A stretch of 64,000 nucleotides of DNA from Geodermatophilus pulveris (GTDB taxonomy: Bacteria; Actinomycetota; Actinomycetes; Mycobacteriales; Geodermatophilaceae). Position numbers and translations under genes: made by a program. Positions 58,043 to 64,000 of this stretch are shown here, in pieces (position 1 is the first letter of the stretch; every line of letters begins with the position of its first letter). Location of the stretch: positions 372,001 through 436,000 of the forward strand of contig NZ_FZOO01000003.1 of the NCBI RefSeq assembly GCF_900188375.1, in the 5' to 3' direction. The notes under the pieces were generated by a model. That model was given only the letters and a program-made list of their open reading frames with translations, ran no database searches and had not been told where the DNA came from.

Positions 58043-59368
58043 TCACCGACCACGGCACCGACGCGCACGCCCGCATCGGCGTGGAGCTCACCAACCCCGA
58101 CATCCGGGCCGCCCGCGCCGCGCTGCCGGACGTGCTGGTGTTCCAGGGCCTGGAGTGGAACATCCCGGCCGCCGAGCACGGCACCGTGTTCGTCGCCCCG
58201 AACGACGACGAGCTGGCCGTGCTGCAGGAGTTCGAGCAGCAGTTCGACGGCACCGTCACCGGCACCAGCGCCGGCACGCCGGCCAACGAGGCGCACGCGG
58301 TGGCCGGCATCCGGTGGCTGGGCCGGCAGATGCTGTCCGGGCGCACCCCGAGCGCGCTGTTCCTCGCCAACCACCCCGCCCGGCGGGGCATCGACAGCCC
58401 GCACGAGATCCGGGCCTGGCAGTCGGCCGACCCGCGGGTGGCCATCGGCATGGAGGGCGCGCCCGGCCACCAGGCGGCGTCCATCCCGCTGCCCGGCGGG
58501 CCGGGGGAGGCCCGCGGCTACTACGCCGGCGAGCCCGGTCCGGAGAGCTTCCCGGGCTACCCGCTGGAGTCCTACCGGACCTTCGGCGGGTTCGACTGGA
58601 TGACCGCCACCGTCGGCGGGCTGTGGGACTCGCTGCTGGCCGAGGGCCGCACCTGGTTCATCACCGCCAACTCCGACTCGCACACCGTGTGGGGCGACGA
58701 CCGCATCCGCCCGCCGGGCCAGGACACCCGCGAGTACTTCGACACCACCGGCCGCTACGGCGACCCGGTCTCCGGCGGCACCCCGCTCCACGACCGCGGC
58801 GACTTCTGGCCCGGTCACTACTCGCGCACCTGGGTCGGCGCCCGCCACCGCTCGTTCCGCGCGGTGATGGACGCGATGCGCGCCGGCCGGGTGTGGGTCG
58901 GGCACGGCGACCTCACCGACGGCCTGGAGGTCACCGTCGCCGGGGCCGAGCGCCGGCACCACGCGGGCCTCCCTCGGCGAGCAGGTGCGGGTGCGCCGCG
59001 GCGAGGACGTGCGGCTGACGGTGCGCATCCGCCCGCGCCGCACGCCCAACGCCAACGGCGACCTCCCGCGGCTGCGCCGGGTCGACGTCATCGCCGGGCC
59101 GATGACCGGGCCCGCGGCCGACCCCGACACCCTCACCGCGCCGGGCACCGAGGTGGTCGGGTCCTACGAGGTCGGCGGGACCGACGACATCGTCGTCGAG
59201 CACCTGTTCCGCCGGGTCGAGGAGCCGTTCTACCTGCGGCTGCGCGGCACCGACGGCAACGTCAGCGCCCCCGGCAGCATCGAGCCCCGCCAGGATCCCG
59301 TGGGCAACAGCGACCCGTGGCTGGACCTGTGGTCCTACAGCAACCCGGTCTTCGTCCGGGTGTCCTGA
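58000..59368 (+). pseudogene. PHP-domain metal-dependent phosphoesterase-like gene, 5' deleted and frameshifted
   Basis: Starts inside the domain at QVEEARRYGTDWMVITDHG, lacking a start codon, signal peptide and the first HxH metal motif. The rest includes LFLANHPARRGIDSPHE, MTATVGGLW, WFITANSDSHTVWG and RTWVGARHRSF. Near 58942-58945 a run of four G shifts the frame. Removing one G restores an unbroken reading from VTVAGPSAGTTRASLGEQ to the stop at 59368. A 5' deletion and a frameshift together mark a pseudogene, unless these are sequence errors. Confidence 0.85.
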
Positions 59369-59382
59369 GCCGGGACGCGTCG

Positions 59383-59976
59383 GTGGGCTGCTGGGTCGCC
59401 GTCTGCGGCCCGGACGGCTCCTCGCTGCGGGCCCGCGCCGAGGTCGAGCACCGGGTGCTCGGTCTCGGCGCGGCCCTCGGCGGGGCTCCGTGGGTGGCCA
59501 CCCACGTCGTCCGCGCGCCCACCGGCGGGCACCACGCCGGGTCGCTCGCCGCCACCGCCGACGCGGCGGCCGCCGCCGGGCTGGTGGCCGCCGCAGTGGG
59601 GGAGGAGCACGGCTGGGCGGTGGTCGGGGACGGCGGCGTGGAGCACGCCGGCGGCCCGGCCGAGCACCGCGGGCACGCGGCGGCGTCGGCCGCCGCGCAC
59701 CGCGACCGCACGGAGGGCCGGGTGCTGCGCTTCCCCGGGCAGGACGAGCTGCCCGCGCTGCTGCCGCTGGCCGACGTCGTGCCGACGACGGTGGTCGAGG
59801 AGGTGCTGCGGGTGGACATGCCCGACGACCCCGCCCTGGTGCTGCGGACCAACGGCTACGTGCGGCTGCGGCTGGCCGGCGGGCGGGTGCAGCTGCCGGT
59901 CACGCCGTGGGACGACGGCGAGGTCTGCCCCTTCGAGCAGGCCGACTCCCACCCCTGCTGCGGAGGAGAGCACTGA
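59383..59976 (+). CDS. Unknown protein with Cys/His-rich C terminus
   Basis: 197 residues, GTG start at 59383. The N-terminal two-thirds are Ala/Gly-rich; GEEHGWAVVGDGGVEHA is notable. The C-terminal part has beta-like LVLRTNGYVRLRLAGGRVQLP and ends CPFEQADSHPCCGGEH, three Cys and two His that could bind a metal. No family recognised. Coding bias is strong. It is followed by copy B of the conserved hairpin element. Confidence 0.75.
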   Translation: MGCWVAVCGPDGSSLRARAEVEHRVLGLGAALGGAPWVATHVVRAPTGGHHAGSLAATADAAAAAGLVAAAVGEEHGWAVVGDGGVEHAGGPAEHRGHAAASAAAHRDRTEGRVLRFPGQDELPALLPLADVVPTTVVEEVLRVDMPDDPALVLRTNGYVRLRLAGGRVQLPVTPWDDGEVCPFEQADSHPCCGGEH

Positions 59977-60004
59977 GGCGGCCTCGCTGCAGGGCCCGCG
60001 CCGC

Positions 60005-60059
60005 GGCCCCCTCGCAGGGTCCCGCCGCGAGCGTGCGAGCGGTGGGGCGAGGGGGTCGT
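60005..60059 (-). repeat. Conserved intergenic hairpin element, copy B
   Basis: Arms ccccctcgc (60007-60015) and gcgaggggg (60047-60055) pair perfectly. The reverse complement aligns along its length with copy A at 29766-29820, including the inner cggcgggaccctgc. Lies between convergent genes and probably terminates both. Confidence 0.6.
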
Positions 60060-60060
60060 C

Positions 60061-61302
60061 TCAGAAGTGGTCGGGGCACCAGGGGGTCACCGGCCAGCGG
60101 AACGCGGTCGCGGCCTGGGTCACCGCCCCCGGGCTCACCTCGGTGACCCGCCCGGCCGCCTGCAGCGTCGCCAGCGACACCCCGCCCAGCCAGGCCGCCG
60201 CCAGCGCCTCGACGTCGAGCACCAGGTCGGGGTCGGCGTCGGTCGGCGCGCAGAAGGCGCCGGCCGGGTGGCCGACGAGCGACCATCGGCCGTCGTTCCA
60301 CGGGCAGAACCGGTCGCGCACCTCGAGCACCAGGTTGAGCCGGGCCGGGTAGCGGCGGGCAGCCAGGGCCCGGCCGACGTCGACCAGGCGCACCCACAGC
60401 GCGTCGAACGGCCGGGAGTGCAGCGCCCGCGGCTCGGCCAGCAGGTGCCGCAGCGCGTCGTCCGGCGGGGCGGACCCGGCCCGCACCGTGCGCACCAGGT
60501 CCACCGACAGCAGGAACCGCCACAGCGCGGCGTACGCGGGCGGGGTCAGGCCGCGCACCTCCTCGACGTCCAGGGTGCCGTCGGGCTCCCCGTCGTCGGT
60601 CCACGCCGCGCGCACCCGGAAGGAGGCGTAGCCGGTGACCGCGCCGTCCGGCTCGGTGTGCAGCAGGAACCGCCGCTCCGAGGCGCCGCGCCGCTGGTCT
60701 GCCTCGTCACGCAGGCCGCGGTCCCACCACGGCGCGGTCCGCGTCAGGTTGCCCGGCACGGTCCGGCGCAGCCGGTCGTGCAGGCCCACCGCCGCCGCCC
60801 GGAACTCCTCGACGCCCACCTGGTCGACCCGCCCGGTGCCGAGGTCGACGTCCGGCCGCAGGGCCAGCCGGGCCGCGTCGCCGGAGAGGCCGCCGCGCCA
60901 GGTGGCGGGCGCGTAGCCGAACCGGCCGTAGATCGAGGACTCCGAGGCCCACAGCGCCGCCACCGGCTCCCGCTCCTGCTCGTGCAGCTCGGTGAGCTGG
61001 CGGCGCATCAGCGCGGTCAGCACGCCCCGGCGGCGGTGGGTGGGCGCGACGCTCACCCAGGTCACGCCGGCACACGGGACGACGGCGCCCGGCGTGGTCA
61101 GCTCCCGGCTGTAGATGCCCGCCGTCGCCACGACCCGGTCGCCGTCCCACAGCCCGAGCGAGCGGTCCAGCTCGGCGTGGGCGGGGACGGAGTCGACGAA
61201 GGACGCCGGCGGGTCCTCGCCGAACACGGTGAAGAACGCGCGGCTGAAGGCGGGCCACTCCTCGGCCGTGGCGGGGCGCAGCCGGTCGGCGATGTCGGTC
61301 AC
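60061..61302 (-). CDS. Eis-family GNAT N-acetyltransferase
   Basis: 413 residues, right for the Eis family. VTWVSVAPTHRRRGVLTALMRRQ is the acetyl-CoA-binding loop. GRFGYAPATWRGGLS follows. The C terminus is a sterol-carrier-like domain ending WCPDHF, with the free C-terminal Phe carboxylate typical of Eis. It transfers acetyl groups to amines, in known members aminoglycosides or lysine side chains. Starts at GTG 61302. Confidence 0.92.
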   Translation of the reverse strand: MTDIADRLRPATAEEWPAFSRAFFTVFGEDPPASFVDSVPAHAELDRSLGLWDGDRVVATAGIYSRELTTPGAVVPCAGVTWVSVAPTHRRRGVLTALMRRQLTELHEQEREPVAALWASESSIYGRFGYAPATWRGGLSGDAARLALRPDVDLGTGRVDQVGVEEFRAAAVGLHDRLRRTVPGNLTRTAPWWDRGLRDEADQRRGASERRFLLHTEPDGAVTGYASFRVRAAWTDDGEPDGTLDVEEVRGLTPPAYAALWRFLLSVDLVRTVRAGSAPPDDALRHLLAEPRALHSRPFDALWVRLVDVGRALAARRYPARLNLVLEVRDRFCPWNDGRWSLVGHPAGAFCAPTDADPDLVLDVEALAAAWLGGVSLATLQAAGRVTEVSPGAVTQAATAFRWPVTPWCPDHF

Positions 61303-61448
61303 CGGAGCTGTCTACCCGGCGGGCGGGGACGGCGGCGACCGGGTTCCGGGACGCGGGTCCGGTGCGGGACCTGGTTAGGGTCGCGGGGAGCCGGGCGCCT
61401 CCACGCCGTCGTGTCCCACGACCGTGTGCCCGGCGGGGGGAGGGAGCT

Positions 61449-63086
61449 GTGCGCTCTCCGACGGTGCCGATCGCCCTGGCCGTGGTCCTGCTGGCCGGCG
61501 GCTGCGGCGGGGCCTCCGGCGAGGAGGCCGAGGCGGAGGCCGCCGGGGTGAGCACCTCCGCGCCCGACGCCCGGCTCACCCTGGTCGCCGACGACGACCC
61601 GGTCGCCTCGGCGGCCTCGACCAGCCGGGCGCTGTTCGACACCGCGGACGTCGCCGTGGTCGCCCGCGACGGCGACGCGGCCGGCACCCTGCTGGGCGCC
61701 TCGGCCGCCACCGGCCTCGGCGTCCCGCTGCTGCTCGAGCCGGGCGGCAACGGGTCCGCCGACGCGCTGACCGCCGAGCTGGAGCGGCTGGGGACGGCGA
61801 CGGTGCTGGCCGTCGGAGAGGCGGAGGTCCCCGGTGACGGTGGGCCCGAGGTGGTCGCCGTCCCCGCCGACCCGGACGCCGTCGCCGCGGCCACCGGCCT
61901 GGAGCTCGGCGAGGCGCAGCAGGTGGACGGCGGGGCGGAGGCCGCCGCCGTCGCGGAGCTGGACCCGGAGCAGCCGGCCGCCCTGGTGGCCGGGGACGCC
62001 GCCGAGCCGCCCGCGGGCGAGGACCCGGGGGAGCTGCCCGCCGTGGAGCGGGCCGAGCCGCTGGACGGCACGGTCGTGGTGAGCACCGGCGGGCCGGAGG
62101 CCGTCGCCGGCCTGGCGACCGCCCGGGCGGCCGGGGCGCGGGTGCAGCTCACCGACGCCACCGACCCCCGCGGCTCCACCGAGCTGGTGGAGCTGCTCGG
62201 CGAGCAGCAGCCGGAGACGGTCGTGGCGCTGGGCGCCGGGTTCGGCGCCGAGGAGGGCCTGGAGTGGAAGCTGGACGCCGCGGCCAGCGGCGCGCAGCTG
62301 CCCGGCGGCGGCCAGCTGCTGTTCCCCGGGCGGATGATGATCGCGCTCTACGGCAGCACGGAGGGCCCGGCGCTCGGCGTCCTCGGCGAGCAGGGCCTGG
62401 AGGAGTCGATCGAGCGGGCGCGGAGCACGGCGGCCCCGTACGAGGAGCTGGTCGACGTCCCCGTCGTCCCGGCCTTCGAGATCATCGTGACGGTGGCGTC
62501 GTCGGCCGCGGGGCCGGACGGCAACTACTCCACCGAGCAGTCCGTCGAGGACGTGCGCCCGTGGGTCGAGGCGGCGGGGGAGGCCGGGCTGTACGTCGTC
62601 CTGGACCTGCAGCCGGGCCGCACCGACTTCCGCACCCAGGCCGAGCAGTACCGCCCGCTGCTGGAGCTGCCCCACGTCGGGCTGGCGCTGGACCCGGAGT
62701 GGCGGCTCAAGCCCGACCAGGTGCACCTGCGGCAGATCGGCCAGGTGTCGATCGACGAGGTCAACGAGGTGGTCACCTGGCTGGCCGACCTGACCCGGGA
62801 GAACGCGCTGCCGCAGAAGCTGCTGGTCCTGCACCAGTTCCAGGTGCGGATGATCCCGGAGCGGGAGCGGCTGGACACCTCCCGCGACGAGCTGGAGATC
62901 ATGGTGCACGTCGACGGGCAGGGCTCCCAGCCGGCCAAGCAGGACACCTGGCGGGTGCTGCGGCAGACCGAGCCGGACGAGGTCGCCTGGGGGTGGAAGA
63001 ACTTCTACGACGAGGACCTGCCGGTGCTCACCCCCGAGCAGACGGTCGAGGTCGAGCCGCGCCCGGACCTGGTCAGCTACCAGTAG
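61449..63086 (+). CDS. Large lipoprotein, cell-wall-repeat-like plus C-terminal enzyme-like domain
   Basis: 545 residues. Signal peptide ends in lipobox LAGGC. Residues about 40-270 contain repeats such as [12 protein letters not shown] with [15 protein letters not shown], resembling cell-wall-binding type 2 modules. The C-terminal half (about 340-545) has [37 protein letters not shown] and [14 protein letters not shown], which look like a TIM-barrel hydrolase. I cannot name the family. It would act on the outer cell surface. Confidence 0.8.
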   Translation: MRSPTVPIALAVVLLAGGCGGASGEEAEAEAAGVSTSAPDARLTLVADDDPVASAASTSRALFDTADVAVVARDGDAAGTLLGASAATGLGVPLLLEPGGNGSADALTAELERLGTATVLAVGEAEVPGDGGPEVVAVPADPDAVAAATGLELGEAQQVDGGAEAAAVAELDPEQPAALVAGDAAEPPAGEDPGELPAVERAEPLDGTVVVSTGGPEAVAGLATARAAGARVQLTDATDPRGSTELVELLGEQQPETVVALGAGFGAEEGLEWKLDAAASGAQLPGGGQLLFPGRMMIALYGSTEGPALGVLGEQGLEESIERARSTAAPYEELVDVPVVPAFEIIVTVASSAAGPDGNYSTEQSVEDVRPWVEAAGEAGLYVVLDLQPGRTDFRTQAEQYRPLLELPHVGLALDPEWRLKPDQVHLRQIGQVSIDEVNEVVTWLADLTRENALPQKLLVLHQFQVRMIPERERLDTSRDELEIMVHVDGQGSQPAKQDTWRVLRQTEPDEVAWGWKNFYDEDLPVLTPEQTVEVEPRPDLVSYQ

Positions 63087-63163
63087 CCCGATCGAGGCCC
63101 CGCGTCTCCCGTCGTGTCGGTGTCCTGTGGTCTGCTGGCGCGGCCGCACGCCGAGGAGGACCC

Positions 63164-64000
63164 GTGACGACCCTGCTGACCGACGAGCTGGACCCCCGGT
63201 TGCTGGAGCACCGGCGGGAGCTGACCGGCTACTGCTACCGGATGCTCGGGTCGTCCTTCGACGCCGACGACGCGGTGCAGGAGACGATGGTGCGGGCCTG
63301 GCGCGGCCTGGGGGACTTCGAGGGCCGCTCGGCGCTGCGCTCGTGGCTGTACCGGATCGCCACCAACGTCTGCCTCGACCAGCTCTCCGGCCGGCAGCGC
63401 CGCGCGCTGCCGATGGACCTGTCCGGCCAGCCGTGGCGGCCGGTGGAGGCCTCGCTGGCGGCCCGCCGGCCGGGGGCGGCGTGGGTGGAGCCGGTGCTGG
63501 ACCGGATGGTCGTCGCCGAGGACGCCGACCCGGCCGAGCAGGCCGTGCAGCGGGAGTCGATCCGGCTGGCGTTCGTCGCCGCGCTGCAGCACCTGCCGCC
63601 GCGGCAGCGGGCCGTGCTGCTGCTGCGCGAGGTGCTGCGCTGGAGGGCCGACGAGGTCGCCTCGCTGCTGGACAGCACCGTGGCGTCGGTGAACAGCGCG
63701 CTGCAGCGGGCGCGGGCCACGATGGCCGCCGTCGGCGCGGACGCCGACAGCGAGCCGCTGGACGACGACCACCGGGCGCTGCTGTCCCGCTACGTCGACG
63801 CCTTCGAGCGCTACGACGTCGACGGGCTGGTGGCGCTGCTGCACGAGGACGCCACCCAGCACATGCCGCCGTTCGAGATGTGGCTGCGCGGCCGCGACGA
63901 CATCGGCACCTGGATGCTCGGTCCGGGTGCGGGGTGCCGGGGCTCCCGCGTGCTCGCGACCACCGCCAACGGCGCCCCGGCGCTGGCCCAGTGGCGGCCC
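63164..64000 (+). CDS. ECF sigma factor, SigG/SigJ-like with SnoaL domain, partial
   Basis: Runs off the window end with no stop in about 279 codons. Sigma-2: [20 protein letters not shown] and [15 protein letters not shown]. Sigma-4: [20 protein letters not shown] with [15 protein letters not shown]. The start of a C-terminal SnoaL-like domain follows ([21 protein letters not shown]), as in the group where this domain replaces a separate anti-sigma factor. GTG 63164 follows GAGGAGGA. Confidence 0.92.
   Translation, partial: MTTLLTDELDPRLLEHRRELTGYCYRMLGSSFDADDAVQETMVRAWRGLGDFEGRSALRSWLYRIATNVCLDQLSGRQRRALPMDLSGQPWRPVEASLAARRPGAAWVEPVLDRMVVAEDADPAEQAVQRESIRLAFVAALQHLPPRQRAVLLLREVLRWRADEVASLLDSTVASVNSALQRARATMAAVGADADSEPLDDDHRALLSRYVDAFERYDVDGLVALLHEDATQHMPPFEMWLRGRDDIGTWMLGPGAGCRGSRVLATTANGAPALAQWRP

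Overview
The window is about 75% G+C with strong third-position GC bias, many GTG starts, frequent 4-bp GTGA/ATGA stop-start overlaps and TANNNT -10 boxes. It encodes an F420 synthase (fbiC), a mycothiol-type DsbA reductase, an actinobacterial aa3-oxidase accessory gene (ctaJ), an Eis-type acetyltransferase, GlbO, PepN and an ECF biotin transporter. This points to a chromosomal segment of an actinobacterium. The family Geodermatophilaceae (Blastococcus/Geodermatophilus/Modestobacter) is my best guess, inferred from gene content and style. There is no prophage, transposase, integrase or CRISPR array. The window looks like ordinary chromosome with local decay near 55-59 kb.

Layout. 0-4.2 kb: leucine/acyl-CoA catabolism (carboxylase beta-subunit end, biotin carboxylase/BCCP alpha subunit, acyl-CoA dehydrogenase), split by a reverse-strand ferritin with an IdeR-like box in the divergent promoter. 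4.2-9.6 kb: glycerate kinase, quinone oxidoreductase, PhnB-like protein, a lipoprotein, a TupA-like ATP-grasp protein and a membrane-anchored alpha/beta hydrolase. 9.6-15.8 kb: amino-acid permease and copper amine oxidase in an overlapping pair, then fbiC. 15.9-19.5 kb: sigma factor, zinc-finger anti-sigma, ABC ATPase and ABC permease in one overlapping operon. 19.7-27.2 kb: flavin reductase, disulfide oxidoreductase, Nudix, SGNH hydrolase, PAS-GGDEF-EAL protein, luciferase-like monooxygenase, DUF4333 protein and tRNA-Arg(TCT). 27.3-30.8 kb: ssb paralogue, ettA, thioesterase, YccF. 30.9-33.4 kb: bioY-ecfA-ecfT-MOSC. 33.9-40.9 kb: roadblock protein, orphan sugar-type ABC ATPase, glbO-MFS pair, prolyl oligopeptidase, HNH protein.

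41.1-42.9 kb holds a surface protein overlapping a class-F-like sortase. 43.0-46.7 kb: kynureninase divergent from an amidase, then ctaJ and a DUF5130 gene. 46.7-51.8 kb: a catabolic island (MFS, 3-hydroxyisobutyrate-type dehydrogenase, LysR regulator, aldehyde dehydrogenase). 51.9-57.6 kb: pepN, the DsbA-like reductase, an SDR remnant, an MBL hydrolase, DUF429 and rpiB. 57.6-59.4 kb: a DinB-like gene truncated by direct fusion to a 5'-deleted, frameshifted PHP-domain gene. 59.4-64 kb: Cys-tailed unknown protein, Eis-type GNAT, large lipoprotein, and the start of an ECF sigma factor cut by the window end.

I found no clear, wholly new multi-gene system. The items most worth following up are the sigma/anti-sigma/ABC operon, the sortase-substrate pair with a non-standard sorting signal, the IdeR-like box placed between ferritin and a tiny Cys-rich gene, the asymmetric orphan ABC ATPase, the deletion junction at 58.0 kb, and a conserved intergenic hairpin element present twice.
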